A stretch of 64,000 nucleotides of DNA from contig NZ_CP016076.1 of NCBI RefSeq assembly GCF_001941625.1, positions 1,984,001 through 2,048,000 of the forward strand, written 5' to 3'. Origin of the DNA: Actinoalloteichus fjordicus (GTDB lineage: Bacteria; Actinomycetota; Actinomycetes; Mycobacteriales; Pseudonocardiaceae). Every line of letters begins with the position of its first letter. The first letter of the stretch is position 1. Under the pieces are notes generated by a model, which ran no database searches, was not told the origin of the DNA, and saw only the letters and a list, made by a program, of their open reading frames with translations. Positions 26,432 through 36,795 of the stretch are shown here, one piece after another. The translations under genes were made by a program, and so were the position numbers.

Positions 26432-27339
26432 GCGCAGCGCCTCGGCTCGGGCGGCGGAGCCAGGGGAGCGACTCGGGGGCCCGCCGGGCGGACGGGCGAC
26501 CGGTCGGGCGGCGACGTGCCGTTCGACGGCCCTGGCGGCTCGGCGCGGCGGCGGTCGCGGTCTACGTCTTCCTGTACGCGCCGATCCTGTGGTTGGCGCT
26601 GGTCTCGTTCAACGATTCACGGACGCTGAGCACCCTCACCGGCTTCTCCCTGCGCTGGTACGTCGAACTGGCGAACGACGAGCGGGTGATGTCGGCGCTG
26701 CTGCTGTCCCTGCGGCTGGCAGCGGTCAGCGCGGTGATCGCCACCCTCATCGGGACTCTCGCGGCCTTCGGCCTGCGGCGGGCGTTCCGGGGGCGCGGCC
26801 TGTGGACGACGGTGCTGGCGTTGCCCCTGGTGGTGCCCGAGGTGGTGCTCGGGGTGAGTCTGTTGGCGTTCTGCGTGCAGCTGCTGGGCATTCCGCTCGG
26901 CTTCGGCGCGCTGCTGCTCGCGCACGTCACGTTCTCGCTCAGCTATGTCGTGGTCGTGGTGCGGGCCCGTCTGGCGGGCCTTGATCCGAGGATCGAGGAG
27001 GCGGCCGCCGATCTGGGGGCCGGTCCGCTGACGCGCTGGCGCACGGTCACGCTGCCGTTGATCGCCCCGGCCGTCGGCGCAGGCGCGGCCTTCGCCTTCG
27101 TGCTGTCCTTCGACGACGTCGTGACCTCGGGATATCTCACCGGGGTCGGCTCGACGACGCTGCCGGTGTTCGTCTACGGGCAGGCTCGGCGCGGGGTGTC
27201 CCCCGAAGTGGTGGCCCTGTCGACGGCCATGGTGGCCGCCTCCGCCGCGGTGCTGCTCCTCGGCGTGCTGGTCACCGTGTTGCGGGCTCGTCGGGCCGGG
27301 CGGTCGGCCGCGCGAGACGTCCTGTCCACTGCCTCGTGA
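26428..27339 (+). CDS. potC: Spermidine/putrescine ABC transporter permease PotC
   Basis: 303 residues from GTG 26428. A basic cytoplasmic leader of about 40 residues is followed by six helices; motifs YAPILWLALVSFN, SLRWYVELAND and EEAAADLGAGPLTRWRTVTL (EAA loop), then FDDVVTSGYLTGVGSTTLPV, are those of PotC/PotI. With PotA, PotB and PotD this completes the importer. Polyamine supply may matter in an organism with such GC-rich nucleic acids, but that is speculation. Confidence 0.94.
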   Translation: MSAAPRLGRRSQGSDSGARRADGRPVGRRRAVRRPWRLGAAAVAVYVFLYAPILWLALVSFNDSRTLSTLTGFSLRWYVELANDERVMSALLLSLRLAAVSAVIATLIGTLAAFGLRRAFRGRGLWTTVLALPLVVPEVVLGVSLLAFCVQLLGIPLGFGALLLAHVTFSLSYVVVVVRARLAGLDPRIEEAAADLGAGPLTRWRTVTLPLIAPAVGAGAAFAFVLSFDDVVTSGYLTGVGSTTLPVFVYGQARRGVSPEVVALSTAMVAASAAVLLLGVLVTVLRARRAGRSAARDVLSTAS

Positions 27340-27453
27340 CCCCCTCGGGGCGCTGCCGCACGGGGATCGCCTCCGGGCGTCGCGCATCCTCCCGGGGCGC
27401 GAACTGGACTGCGCCGTCAGGAGGCGGGACCTCGGCCCGCGACCCCGGACACG

Positions 27454-27496
27454 CGGAAGGGACCGCGAGCGCCGTAAGGCACCGCGATCCCTTCCG
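27454..27496 (-). terminator. Hairpin terminator after the GlsB-like gene
   Basis: A 14-bp stem with one mismatch (CGGAAGGGACCGCG paired with CGCGATCCCTTCCG) and a 15-nt loop. It lies just beyond the minus-strand stop and could also end the pot transcript. Confidence 0.65.
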
Positions 27497-27511
27497 TAGT
27501 CGAGGACCAGC

Positions 27512-27790
27512 TCAGGCGTGCGCCCGAGGTGATCCACGGCGTCCCACGACCATGCGATAGATGGCCAACAGCACGATCGAGCCGAGAATGGCGACGATCC
27601 AGGTCTGAATGCTGAAGAAGTCCTCCGTACCGGTGCCGAAGAGTGCGCTTCCCACCCAACCGCCGAGGAGGGCTCCTACCACTCCGAGGACCATCGTCAT
27701 CACGATGCCGCCGGGGTCCTTGCCTGGCATGACCGCCTTGGCGATGGCGCCTGCCAGAAGCCCCAGCACGATCCAACCGAGGATGCCCAT
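27512..27790 (-). CDS. GlsB/YeaQ/YmgE family small membrane protein
   Basis: 92 residues, three hydrophobic helices, with the Transgly_assoc pattern (GWIVLGLLAGAIAKAVMPGK, VGALLGGWVGSALFG). Family members are induced by stress in several bacteria; the molecular role is unknown. The ATG is preceded by GGAG. Monocistronic, opposite in direction to the flanking genes. Confidence 0.9.
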   Translation of the reverse strand: MGILGWIVLGLLAGAIAKAVMPGKDPGGIVMTMVLGVVGALLGGWVGSALFGTGTEDFFSIQTWIVAILGSIVLLAIYRMVVGRRGSPRAHA

Positions 27791-27975
27791 CGGTGTACTC
27801 CTTCCATGCTTCGGGCGTCGTCTGCGCCGCTGACACGGGAGTACCCAGACGGGGGCACGTCATTCGTGTGAATTCACCAGGCGCCGGGCTCGTTATCTTT
27901 TCGTGACCATGGTGGCGGCCGCCTCGAGGTGCCTGCGACCGCCCGATTCCGGCGCCCGACCAGGGTCGTAAGAGA

Positions 27976-29241
27976 ATGTCGGCGATGCACGTTCTCGCGA
28001 CTTCAGACGGTTCCGCCACTCGCCGTGACGTACTGCTGCTGGGCTCCACAGGCTCGGTCGGCGTCCAGGCACTCGAAGTGGCCCGCCTCGACCCGGCGAG
28101 GTTCCGGGTCGTCGGACTGGCGGCGGGCGGAGGTGACCCAGCCGCCCTGGCCGCCCAGGCACTGGAGTTCGGCGTCGCCGCCGTGGCGGTGGCCCGCGCC
28201 ACCGCCGTGGAAGACCTGCAACTCGCCTGTTACGCGGAGGCTCAGCGCCGCGGCTATTCGCGCGGCGAGTTCCGGATGCCCCGCATCCTCGCCGGGCCGC
28301 AGGCCGTCGTGGAGCTGATCGAGACCACGCCCGCCGACGTGGTGCTCAATGCGATCGACGGCTCCCGAGGGCTCGTCCCCACCCTCGCCGCGCTGCGGAC
28401 CGGGGCCACCCTGGCGCTGGCGAACAAGGAGTCCCTGATCGCGGGCGGCTCCCTGGTCCTCGACGCGGCGGCCCCCGGCCAGCTCGTACCGGTGGACTCC
28501 GAGCACTCCGCGTTGGCCCAGGCATTGCGCGGCGGCCGGGCCGAGGAGGTGGACCGGCTGGTCGTCACCGCGTCGGGCGGGCCCTTCCGGGGGCGGACGC
28601 GGGCGGAACTGGCCGACGTCACGGTCGAGCAGGCGATGGCGCACCCGACGTGGTCGATGGGCCCGGTCATCACCGTGAACTCCGCCACTCTGGTGAACAA
28701 GGGCCTGGAGGTCATCGAGGCGCACCTGCTGTTCGGGGTCCCCTATGACCGCATCGACGTGGTGGTCCATCCGCAGTCGATCGTGCATTCCATGGTGACC
28801 TTCGTCGACGGCTCCACCCTCGCCCAGGCGAGCCCGCCGAGCATGAAGCTGCCCATCGCGGTGGCGCTGGGCTGGCCCGACCGCGTTCCGGGCGCCTCGC
28901 CTGCCTGCCGGTTCGACGAGGCGAGCGCCTGGACCTTCGAGCCGTTGGACGACGTCGCGTTCCCCTCGGTGCGGCTGGCGAAGGCGGCAGGCGCGGCGGG
29001 CGGCTGTCTTCCTGCGGTGTACAACGCCGCCAATGAGGAGGCCGTCGGGGCATTCCTGCAAGGTCGCACCGATTTCACCGCCATCGTGGACACTGTCACC
29101 GAGGTGCTGAGCGAGGCGGACGGCTGGCGGGCCGACCCCGCCGACATCGACGACGTGTCGGCGGCCGAGGACTGGGCCAGAGCTCGCGCCGGTGAACTTC
29201 TGGGTGTCGCCGTCGGCGGCGCCGCGGCTGAAAGGGACTGA
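27976..29241 (+). CDS. dxr: 1-deoxy-D-xylulose-5-phosphate reductoisomerase
   Basis: 421 residues. NADPH-dependent second step of the MEP isoprenoid pathway. NADPH-binding [15 protein letters not shown] near residue 16; [12 protein letters not shown]; metal-binding PVDSEHSA; the flexible loop and [15 protein letters not shown]; and [11 protein letters not shown] are intact. It heads the block dxr-rip-ispG that is conserved in mycobacteria and relatives; the next gene starts 4 nt after the stop. Confidence 0.97.
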   Translation: MSAMHVLATSDGSATRRDVLLLGSTGSVGVQALEVARLDPARFRVVGLAAGGGDPAALAAQALEFGVAAVAVARATAVEDLQLACYAEAQRRGYSRGEFRMPRILAGPQAVVELIETTPADVVLNAIDGSRGLVPTLAALRTGATLALANKESLIAGGSLVLDAAAPGQLVPVDSEHSALAQALRGGRAEEVDRLVVTASGGPFRGRTRAELADVTVEQAMAHPTWSMGPVITVNSATLVNKGLEVIEAHLLFGVPYDRIDVVVHPQSIVHSMVTFVDGSTLAQASPPSMKLPIAVALGWPDRVPGASPACRFDEASAWTFEPLDDVAFPSVRLAKAAGAAGGCLPAVYNAANEEAVGAFLQGRTDFTAIVDTVTEVLSEADGWRADPADIDDVSAAEDWARARAGELLGVAVGGAAAERD

Positions 29242-29245
29242 CGAC

Positions 29246-30451
29246 GTGGCCTTTGCAATCGGGGTCATCCTCTTCGCGCTGGGGATCGGGATCTCCATCG
29301 CGTTGCACGAGTTCGGCCACCTCGCCGCGGCCAAGGCCTTCAAGATGAAGGTCACGGAGTACTTCGTCGGATTCGGCCCGAAGATCTTCTCCTTCCGCCG
29401 TGGTGAGACCGAGTACGGGCTCAAGGCCATCCCGGCGGGCGGCTACTGCCGGATCGTCGGCATGACGGCGCTGGAGGAGGTCGACCCGAGCGAGACCAGC
29501 CGGGCGATGTACAACAAGCCCGTCTGGCAGCGGGTCATCGTGCTCTCAGCGGGCTCGCTGGTGCACTTCGTCCTCGGCTTTCTGATCCTGCTGATCATGG
29601 CCTTCAGCATGGGCCTGCCCAACATCGACGGCCGGGCGTCCGTCGGCGTGATCAGCGACTGCGTCAGCGATCAGGACCCGGAGAGCGGCCAGCTCGTGCC
29701 CTGTGCGCCGGGCGACCCGGCGCCCGCCCGCGACGCGGGCATCCAGCCCGGTGACGAGATCATCGCCGTCGCGGGCAGCGCGACCCCGCTCTACACCGAC
29801 GTGCTCGAGCAGACGCGCGACGCCGAGGGGCCGACCGAGTTCACCATCGTCCGGGGCGGCGAGGAACAGACGGTCACCGTGGACGTCGCCACGGTCCAGC
29901 GGCTGCCGCTGGACGGCGGCGATGGCCTGGAGTCGGTGGGGGCCGTCGGCCTCGGCCAGGCCGCGACCTTCCATTACGAGGGCCTGGCCGCCGTGCCCGC
30001 GACCGTCGACTTCACCGGCACCATGTTCGTCGAGACCTTCCAGCGGCTGCTGGAGTTGCCCGAGCGGATTCCCGCCCTGTTCACCGCCATCTTCGGCGGC
30101 GAGCGCGACATGAACACCCCGGTGAGCGTCGTCGGGGCCAGCATCATCGGCGGCGACGCGGTCGATCAGGGCCTGTGGGAGCTGTTCCTTCTGCTGCTGG
30201 CGACCCTGAACTTCTTCGTCGGCGTGTTCAACCTGCTGCCACTCCTGCCGTTGGACGGCGGACACATCGCGGTCAACGTCTATGAGCGGGTCCGGGACAT
30301 GGTGCGCGGCTGGCGGGGCAAGCCCCGAGGCGGGCCGGTGGACTACACCAAGCTGCTGCCGATCACCTATGCAGCGGTCGTGATCGGCGGTGCCTTCGTG
30401 CTCCTGACCCTGACGGCGGACATCGTCAACCCCTTGCGGCTCACCCAGTAG
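29246..30451 (+). CDS. rip1: Site-2 membrane metalloprotease (Rip1/RseP family)
   Basis: 401 residues from GTG 29246 (4 nt past dxr). The zinc motif HEFGH lies in the first transmembrane helix (about residues 20-24) and the partner motif LPLDGGH in the last third; one PDZ domain (GIQPGDEIIAVAGS) sits between. In mycobacteria Rip1 cleaves anti-sigma factors and controls envelope composition. Translational coupling to dxr is evident from spacing. Confidence 0.94.
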   Translation: MAFAIGVILFALGIGISIALHEFGHLAAAKAFKMKVTEYFVGFGPKIFSFRRGETEYGLKAIPAGGYCRIVGMTALEEVDPSETSRAMYNKPVWQRVIVLSAGSLVHFVLGFLILLIMAFSMGLPNIDGRASVGVISDCVSDQDPESGQLVPCAPGDPAPARDAGIQPGDEIIAVAGSATPLYTDVLEQTRDAEGPTEFTIVRGGEEQTVTVDVATVQRLPLDGGDGLESVGAVGLGQAATFHYEGLAAVPATVDFTGTMFVETFQRLLELPERIPALFTAIFGGERDMNTPVSVVGASIIGGDAVDQGLWELFLLLLATLNFFVGVFNLLPLLPLDGGHIAVNVYERVRDMVRGWRGKPRGGPVDYTKLLPITYAAVVIGGAFVLLTLTADIVNPLRLTQ

Positions 30452-30513
30452 GCTGGTAGCGGCCCGCTCGTCACGGGCGGGTCGCTTACCGACCGAATCG
30501 CGGAGAGGATTCG

Positions 30514-31656
30514 ATGAGCGTCGATCTAGGGATGCCTGCGGCGCCGCCGCCGGTGCTGGCGCCACGACGTAAGACCCGATCGTTGCAGGTCGGAACGGTG
30601 CAGGTCGGTGGGGACGCTCCGATCTCGGTGCAGTCGATGACGACGACGGTGACGGCGGACGTCAACGCCACTCTGCAGCAGATCGCCGAGCTGACCGCCT
30701 CCGGCTGTGACATCGTCCGCGTCGCGTGCCCGACACAGGACGACGCCGACGCGCTGCCCGCGATCGCGCGCAAGTCGCAGATCCCGGTGATCGCCGACAT
30801 CCACTTCCAGCCCAAGTACGTGTTCGCCGCCATCGAGGCAGGTTGCGCCGCCGTGCGGGTGAACCCGGGGAACATCAAGAAGTTCGACGACAAGGTCAAG
30901 GAGATCGCCCAGGCGGCCAAGGACCACCGCACGCCGATCAGGATCGGCGTGAACGCGGGCTCGCTGGACCCTCGGCTGCTGGCCAAGCACGGCAAGGCCA
31001 CTCCGGAGGCACTGGTCGAGTCGGCGCTGTGGGAGGCGAGCCTGTTCGCCGAGCACGACTTCCACGACATCAAGATCTCGGTCAAGCACAACGACCCGGT
31101 CGTGATGGTCCGCGCGTACGAGCTGCTGTCCGAGGCGTGCGACTACCCGCTGCACCTCGGCGTGACCGAGGCGGGGCCCGCGTTCCAGGGCACCATCAAG
31201 TCGGCCGTGGCCTTCGGCGCGCTGCTGCGACAGGGCATCGGCGACACCATCCGTGTGTCGCTCTCGGCGCCGCCGGTCGAGGAGATCAAGGTCGGCACCC
31301 AGATCCTCCAGTCGCTGAATCTGCGGCCGCGCAAGCTGGAGATCGTCTCCTGCCCCTCGTGCGGCCGGGCGCAGGTCGACGTCTACACCCTCGCCGAGGA
31401 GGTCACCGCAGGCCTGGAGGGCATGGAGGTGCCGCTGCGCGTCGCGGTGATGGGCTGTGTCGTCAACGGCCCCGGCGAGGCGCGCGAGGCCGACCTCGGG
31501 GTGGCCTCCGGCAACGGCAAGGGACAGATCTTCGTCAAGGGCAAGGTCATCAAGACCGTGCCGGAGCACCAGATCGTCGAGACGTTGATCGAAGAGGCGA
31601 TGCGCATCGCCGAGACGATGGAGGACACCGGCGAGCCCAGCGTGACGGTCAGCTGA
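30514..31656 (+). CDS. ispG: 4-hydroxy-3-methylbut-2-enyl diphosphate synthase (flavodoxin/ferredoxin)
   Basis: 380 residues. Iron-sulfur enzyme of the MEP pathway. TIM-barrel N-terminal part with SVQSMTTT and VRVNPGNIK; the 4Fe-4S ligands are in SCPSCGR and [16 protein letters not shown]. Ribosome site GAGAGGA lies 6 nt before the ATG. Shares a pathway with dxr two genes upstream. Confidence 0.97.
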   Translation: MSVDLGMPAAPPPVLAPRRKTRSLQVGTVQVGGDAPISVQSMTTTVTADVNATLQQIAELTASGCDIVRVACPTQDDADALPAIARKSQIPVIADIHFQPKYVFAAIEAGCAAVRVNPGNIKKFDDKVKEIAQAAKDHRTPIRIGVNAGSLDPRLLAKHGKATPEALVESALWEASLFAEHDFHDIKISVKHNDPVVMVRAYELLSEACDYPLHLGVTEAGPAFQGTIKSAVAFGALLRQGIGDTIRVSLSAPPVEEIKVGTQILQSLNLRPRKLEIVSCPSCGRAQVDVYTLAEEVTAGLEGMEVPLRVAVMGCVVNGPGEAREADLGVASGNGKGQIFVKGKVIKTVPEHQIVETLIEEAMRIAETMEDTGEPSVTVS

Positions 31657-31743
31657 CCTCACGGGGCCGGACGGTCCCGGCGAAGATCACCGGTGCCGAC
31701 CCGCGTCGCCGTGCGATCAGTGGCCTCTGGCACTCTTGACGGC

Positions 31744-32580
31744 GTGTTGAGGCTCGCCGGTGCTCGGCTGCTCGACGAACGAGACGGGGGCGCGATCCGG
31801 TCGGCGATCGCCCTCGACCCGGTCGCGGCCTGCATGGTCGCGGCCAGGGTGGAGGCGACCGGCCTCGACCCCTGGCGCCTGGGCGGCGAACTGTGGGGCG
31901 TCGGATCTCGGCTCAACGGGCTCTGCTTCTCCGGAGCGAACCTCATCCCGCTGCGCGGCGGGCGGGCCGCGCTGCGGGCCTTCGCCGATCGGGCGCTGCG
32001 CCGTCGGCGATTCTGCTCCTCGCTGGTCGGTCCCGCCGAACAGGTGCTGGGCCTCTGGCGTGAGCTGGAGCCTGCGTGGGGACCTGCCAGGGACATCCGC
32101 CCGGACCAGCCGCTGCTCGCCATCCCCACGGCGCCGAGGATGAGTCCCGATCCACTGGTCCGGCGCGTGCGTCCGAAGGATCTGGAGCGCTACCTTCCTG
32201 CGGCGATCGCGATGTTCATCGAGGAGGTCGGCGTCGATCCTCGGATCGAGGACGGCGGCGCGTCCTACCGGGCACGGGTGGTCGAACTCGTCGCGGGCGG
32301 CCGGGCGTTCGCCCGGTTCGAGGGCGACGAAGTCGTGTTCAAGGCGGAGATCGGCGCCTTGTCCTCGCGAGTGGGGCAGATCCAGGGCGTGTGGGTGCAC
32401 CCCGACCATCGGGGTCGCGGTCTGGGCGTGCACGGCACGGCGGCCGTGGTCGACCACCTGGTCACCAGGCTCGGCCGGACGGCCAGCCTGTACGTCAACG
32501 GGTACAACCACGTCGCTCGGCGGGTCTACGAGCGGATCGGCTTCCAGACCGTCGGAAGATTCGGCACCGTGCTGGTCTGA
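31744..32580 (+). CDS. GNAT-family acetyltransferase with DUF4081 N-terminal domain
   Basis: 278 residues. The N-terminal part (VAARVEATGLDPWRLGGELWG) is the DUF4081-type domain found in the actinobacterial protein that follows ispG; the C-terminal half is a GNAT domain with the acetyl-CoA loop VHPDHRGRGLGVHGTAA. The substrate is unknown. The GTG at 31744 matches the start expected from related proteins; there is no ribosome site, and a GTG at 31693 would add 17 residues. Confidence 0.85.
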   Translation: MLRLAGARLLDERDGGAIRSAIALDPVAACMVAARVEATGLDPWRLGGELWGVGSRLNGLCFSGANLIPLRGGRAALRAFADRALRRRRFCSSLVGPAEQVLGLWRELEPAWGPARDIRPDQPLLAIPTAPRMSPDPLVRRVRPKDLERYLPAAIAMFIEEVGVDPRIEDGGASYRARVVELVAGGRAFARFEGDEVVFKAEIGALSSRVGQIQGVWVHPDHRGRGLGVHGTAAVVDHLVTRLGRTASLYVNGYNHVARRVYERIGFQTVGRFGTVLV

Positions 32581-33086
32581 GCCGTGCAGGCCGCAGGCAC
32601 GGTGCTACCCGTGCTGCGGACTCGCGCGGCGGCGACTCCTCCTGGCTCGGGCGATACGACCCGTCGCCGCAGACTCGGGTGGTGGTCGTCGGCCGGTCGC
32701 CTGCGGCGGTCGTCTGCCCGCCCGGCCCGGTGTGTCGCGGGCGTCCCCCGGCGTGGTGCCCGGCTTCGCTCGCTGACCTGTCGATGCCGACCCCGTCCGT
32801 TCGGTCTGGGCCCGATGCCCGCTGTCGGCCCCGATCGCGGCATCGGTCGAGTAGGAACACCGTGACCTGCGAATTTCCAAGCCTCCCTCCCCCGGCGCGG
32901 CCTGCGCCGTGTTGATCGCGGAACACCGAGGACGGCGAAGAGGACGGCGGATGTGTCGACGCATTCGACGGGGAGTACGGTTCCCCGTCGTGCACGGCCT
33001 GCTGGACCGTACGGAGTAGTTCGGCGAGGACAGCGCCGCCAGACCGATCAGGTGTTCTCTCGCCGAATCAAGATGAAGAGGTGCTC
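32581..33086. other. Gene-free region after the GNAT gene
   Basis: About 500 bp with no supported gene, hairpin or repeat. The last 60 bp before the DUF3054 gene are relatively A/T-rich and probably hold its promoter. Confidence 0.5.
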
Positions 33087-33452
33087 GTGTCCCGGATCAC
33101 TCGGGCACTGCCTGCCGCGTCGGTGGACGTGTTGGCAGTGCTGGTGTTCGCATTCGTGGGTCGACGTAATCATGAAGAGGCAGCAGGCCTCGGTGACGTC
33201 GTCACGACGTCGGTCCCGTTTCTCGGCGGGTTGGCCGTCGGCTGGTTGGTGACGAGGGCTTGGCGCGAGCCCACTCGACTGGCGGTCGGCGTCGGCGTCT
33301 GGGTGGCTGCGGTGTTGGGCGGACTGGCGGTTCGCGCGGTCACGGTCAATGTGCCGCCGGTATCGTTCGCGCTGGTCACAGCGACTGTTCTCGGCTTGTT
33401 CATGCTCGGTTGGCGGGCGGCGGCGGTCATGTTCGATCGAGGTTGCGACTGA
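33087..33452 (+). CDS. DUF3054 family membrane protein
   Basis: 121 residues, four hydrophobic helices, with the family pattern VLAVLVFAFVGRRNHEE near the N-terminus. Function unknown. The GTG at 33087 has AAGAGG 5 nt upstream, better than the GTG at 33081. The gene uses more A/T-ending codons than its neighbours. Confidence 0.82.
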   Translation: MSRITRALPAASVDVLAVLVFAFVGRRNHEEAAGLGDVVTTSVPFLGGLAVGWLVTRAWREPTRLAVGVGVWVAAVLGGLAVRAVTVNVPPVSFALVTATVLGLFMLGWRAAAVMFDRGCD

Positions 33453-33515
33453 ATCGGTGATCTGCGGAGGCTCTTGTTCGAGTGCGGGTACCGGATGATG
33501 TTCTGACGTGCGGGC

Positions 33516-33550
33516 ATAGCGATTCTTCCGGGCTCCGGGAGTTTCGCTAT
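33516..33550 (+). terminator. Two-part hairpin after the DUF3054 gene
   Basis: ATAGCGA pairs with TCGCTAT; after a symmetric 2x2 loop (TT/TT), CTTCCG pairs with CGGGAG around a 5-nt loop. Likely terminator, 64 nt past the stop. Confidence 0.6.
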
Positions 33551-33747
33551 TGAACCACTCAATTCAGACGTATCGCGGACTCCGATTCGATCGTCGCAGG
33601 CGAACGGGAGCGGCGTGCGGTCGGCCGCCGATCCCGGCTTTCGGTGTTCCGCGCCGGGCGATCATCGACCTCGACGAGAGGCTGCTCACGGTGGTTGGGG
33701 AAGCGGGGGCGCCGATCGCCGTTCCCGGCGCTGCGTAATCTGGGGGC

Positions 33748-34605
33748 ATGTCGCTTCGCTCCCCCCTTCGGCCTGGACAGCAGTCGCCCCGCAGGCCGGT
33801 TCCCGCAGCCATCACCCGACCCGAGTATGTGGACCGCCCCGCCCCGGCACGCAATACCGACCCGTGGGTGCAGTCCGCCGAGGTGATCGAGAAGATGCGG
33901 GTGGCGGGACGACTGGCGGCGCAGGCTCTGGAACTGGGCGGCAAGACGGTCGCACCGGGCGTGACCACCGACGAGATCGACCGGGTGATCCACGAGTTCC
34001 TCTGCGACAACAACGCCTACCCGTCGACGCTGGGCTATCGGAACTTCCCGAAGTCCTGCTGCACCTCGCTCAACGAGGTCATCTGCCACGGCATCCCCGA
34101 CTCGACGGTGATCGAGGACGGCGACATCGTCAACATCGACGTCACCGCCTACCTCGACGAGGTTCACGGCGACACCAATGCCACCTTCTTCGCGGGCGAG
34201 GTCGCCGAGGAGGTGCGCCTGCTGGTGGAGCGCACGCACGAGGCGACGCTCCGGGCGATCCGCGCGGTCCGGCCGGGCCGCAGGCTCAACGTCATCGGTC
34301 GCGTCATCGAGGCCTACGCGAAGCGGTTCGACTACGGCGTGGTCCGTGACTTCACCGGCCACGGCATCGGCCGCTCCTTCCACAGCGGGCTGGTGATCCT
34401 GCATTACGACGAGCCGAACGTCGACACCGAGATCGAGGAGGGCATGACCTTCACGATCGAGCCGATGATCACTCTCGGCGGCATCGACTACGACATCTGG
34501 GACGATGGCTGGACCGTCACCACCAAGGACAAGAGCTGGACCGCGCAGTTCGAGCACACGATCCTGGTCACCGCCGACGGTGCGGAGATCCTCACCCAGG
34601 CGTGA
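33748..34605 (+). CDS. map: Type I methionine aminopeptidase
   Basis: 285 residues. Removes initiator methionine from nascent proteins. Metal ligands: Asp in [16 protein letters not shown], His in [11 protein letters not shown], Glu in [10 protein letters not shown] and Glu in QFEHTILVT. An N-terminal extension of about 40 residues with a proline-rich (SH3-binding-like) segment resembles the longer actinobacterial MetAP1c. Located downstream of the ispG block, as in mycobacteria. Confidence 0.95.
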   Translation: MSLRSPLRPGQQSPRRPVPAAITRPEYVDRPAPARNTDPWVQSAEVIEKMRVAGRLAAQALELGGKTVAPGVTTDEIDRVIHEFLCDNNAYPSTLGYRNFPKSCCTSLNEVICHGIPDSTVIEDGDIVNIDVTAYLDEVHGDTNATFFAGEVAEEVRLLVERTHEATLRAIRAVRPGRRLNVIGRVIEAYAKRFDYGVVRDFTGHGIGRSFHSGLVILHYDEPNVDTEIEEGMTFTIEPMITLGGIDYDIWDDGWTVTTKDKSWTAQFEHTILVTADGAEILTQA

Positions 34606-34704
34606 GGCTGCCTGCACCAGGCGTGCGGGGCAGCGGTCGGCGTCGGCGGGTTCGGTACGCTGCGGCGATGAGTGCGGCGCCCGGTGAGTTCTCGTCGGCG
34701 CCCC

Positions 34705-36360
34705 GTGGCTGATCGAGGCCTGGGCGGCGCGCTGTTGGTGGCGGGCACCACCTCCGACGCAGGCAAGAGCGTGCTGACGGCCGGGCTGTGCCGGTGGCTG
34801 GCCCGGCGCGGGGTGCGGGTGGCGCCGTTCAAGGCGCAGAACATGTCCAACAACTCGGTGGTCACCGTCGACGGCGGCGAGATCGGCCGGGCACAGGCCA
34901 TGCAGGCTGCGGCGGCCGGGCTCCGGCCCAGCGTCCGCTTCAATCCGGTGCTGCTCAAGCCGGGCAGCGATCGCAGCTCCCAGGTGGTGCTGCACGGGAC
35001 GGTGATCGGCGAGGTCGACGCCGCGTCGTACCGGCGTCGCCGTGCCGAGCTGGCCGAGGCGGTGCGGACGAGCCTCGCCGAGCTGCGCGCCGAGTTCGAC
35101 GTGGTGATCTGCGAAGGCGCCGGGTCGCCCGCCGAGATCAATCTCCGGGCGGGCGACCTCGCGAACATGGGGCTCGCCGTCGCCGGGCGGCTGCCGGTGA
35201 TCGTGGTGTCCGACATCGATCGCGGCGGGGTCTTCGCTCATCTCTACGGCACGCTGGCCCTGCTCGACGCGACCGATCAGTCACTGATCGCGGGTTTCGT
35301 GATCAACAAGTTCCGAGGTGATCTCGGCCTGCTGGAACCCGGGCTGCGGACGCTCACCGACCTCACCGGCAGGCCCGTCTACGGCGTCCTGCCCTGGTCG
35401 GACGGACTGTGGCTGGATGCCGAGGACTCGCTGTCCACCGCGACCGACGGCGTGTTGGGCCGACCGGCGCCGCCGCTGGGGGAGTCCTGGCTGCGGGTGG
35501 CGGTGCCTCGGCTGCCGAGGATGTCCAACCCGACCGATCTGGACGCACTCGCCTGCGAACCCGGCGTCGCGGTCCGCTTCGCCGAGGAGCCCTCTCGCCT
35601 GGCCGATGCCGACCTCGTGGTGATCCCCGGCTCCAAGTCCACCGTCGCCGACCTGGACTGGCTGCGTCGGACGGGGCTGGCCGAGGCGATTCGACGGCAC
35701 GCCGAGGCGGGCAGGCCGGTGTTCGGCGTGTGCGGCGGTTTTCAGATGCTGGCCCGCACGATCGACGACCGGGTCGAGTCCCGCCGGGGCACCGTGCCGG
35801 GGCTGGGCCTGCTCGACCTCGAGGTCACCTTCGAGGCCGCCAAGACGCTGCGGACGCCGACGGGTGTCGCGCTGGGTGAGCCGGTGACGGGTTACGAGAT
35901 CCATCACGGCCGGATCAGCAGGCGCGCGGCGGGGCTGGCGCCGCTGGTGGAGCGGGTCTCCTCGGCCCGCGGAGCGGACGCGGTAAACGTCGGAGACGCG
36001 GCGCGCGGAGCGGGCGCGGATTCTGCGGCGGCCCGCGTGGGCATCGGCGGGAAAGACGACGCGGCCGGGGACGATCGAGTGGAGGGCGTGGCATCCTGGC
36101 CGGTGGCGGGCACGCACTGGCACGGCCTGTTCGAGAACGACGCCTTCCGCCGCGCCTTCCTTCGCCGGGCCGCTGACCAGGCCGGGCGGGCGGGCTTTCG
36201 TGTCGCCTCCGACACCTCGTTCGGCGCCGCCCGCGAGCAGCAGCTCGACCTGCTCGCCGACCTGGTGGACGAACACCTGGACACCAACGCGCTGCTCCGG
36301 CTCCTCGAGCAGGGCGCCCCGGCCGGGCTGCCGCTGCTGGCGCCGGGGGCATTGCCCTAG
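34705..36360 (+). CDS. cobQ: Cobyric acid synthase CobQ
   Basis: About 551 residues from GTG 34705; GTGs at 34672 and 34684 are in-frame alternatives and none has a good ribosome site. It amidates adenosylcobyrinic acid diamide four times. The N-terminal dethiobiotin-synthetase-like ATPase domain begins [24 protein letters not shown] is the family signature. The glutamine amidotransferase domain has its nucleophile Cys in [10 protein letters not shown] and its His in [10 protein letters not shown]. Between these a roughly 40-residue Ala/Gly/Asp-rich insertion (residues about 420-460) interrupts the domain. The other cob genes in the window are cobM and cysG, 20 kb away. Confidence 0.95.
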   Translation: MADRGLGGALLVAGTTSDAGKSVLTAGLCRWLARRGVRVAPFKAQNMSNNSVVTVDGGEIGRAQAMQAAAAGLRPSVRFNPVLLKPGSDRSSQVVLHGTVIGEVDAASYRRRRAELAEAVRTSLAELRAEFDVVICEGAGSPAEINLRAGDLANMGLAVAGRLPVIVVSDIDRGGVFAHLYGTLALLDATDQSLIAGFVINKFRGDLGLLEPGLRTLTDLTGRPVYGVLPWSDGLWLDAEDSLSTATDGVLGRPAPPLGESWLRVAVPRLPRMSNPTDLDALACEPGVAVRFAEEPSRLADADLVVIPGSKSTVADLDWLRRTGLAEAIRRHAEAGRPVFGVCGGFQMLARTIDDRVESRRGTVPGLGLLDLEVTFEAAKTLRTPTGVALGEPVTGYEIHHGRISRRAAGLAPLVERVSSARGADAVNVGDAARGAGADSAAARVGIGGKDDAAGDDRVEGVASWPVAGTHWHGLFENDAFRRAFLRRAADQAGRAGFRVASDTSFGAAREQQLDLLADLVDEHLDTNALLRLLEQGAPAGLPLLAPGALP

Positions 36361-36515
36361 CGGCGGTGACCTCGCCGGCTGTGGCCACCCGATGCGGGCC
36401 AGGCGCCGAGCTTCGCTTCAGATCGACGTCGTTGCGGCCGGGGTCGGCTGCCCTGCGCCGCTGCCTCGCTGCGTCGCTGTCGTGGGCGGACGGGCGGCAG
36501 CCTCGTGCAATCGAC

Positions 36516-36543
36516 TTGACCAGACTAGGTCTAACGGTACCGT
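36516..36543 (+). promoter_or_regulatory. Candidate promoter of the toxin-antitoxin operon, probably leaderless
   Basis: TTGACC at 36516-36521 and TACCGT at 36538-36543 are 16 bp apart; the -10 ends 6 nt before the ATG at 36550, so transcription would begin at or next to the start codon. The small palindrome AGAC-TAG-GTCT (36522-36532) between them is a candidate operator for the antitoxin. Confidence 0.6.
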
Positions 36544-36549
36544 GGAGAT

Positions 36550-36795
36550 ATGACGATCCAGGTCAACCTCTATGAGGCGAAGACGCAGTTGTCGCGGCTG
36601 GTCGACCAGGCAGCTGGCGGCGAGAAGGTGATCATCGCGCGGAACGGCAGGCCGGTGGCGGCCCTCGGGCCGCTGCCGAAGCACGAGGTCGTGCGGCGGA
36701 CCCCCGGCGACTGGAAGGGCAAGGGGTGGATCGCCCCCGATTTCGACGAGACGCCGGATGAGGTCGTGGATCTCTTCTACGGGGATTCTCGATGA
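36550..36795 (+). CDS. Antitoxin, Phd/YefM family
   Basis: 81 residues. The N-terminal Phd fold (VNLYEAKTQLSRLVDQA and VIIARNGRPVAALGPL) binds DNA and usually represses the operon; the C-terminal part (GWIAPDFDETPDEVVDLFYG) is the segment that wraps the toxin. Stop overlaps the toxin ATG by 4 nt, the standard antitoxin-first arrangement. Confidence 0.9.
   Translation: MTIQVNLYEAKTQLSRLVDQAAGGEKVIIARNGRPVAALGPLPKHEVVRRTPGDWKGKGWIAPDFDETPDEVVDLFYGDSR

Noticed and set aside
34668-34670. ATG at 34668 as cobQ start
   Set aside because: It is in a different frame from cobQ and reads into a stop.
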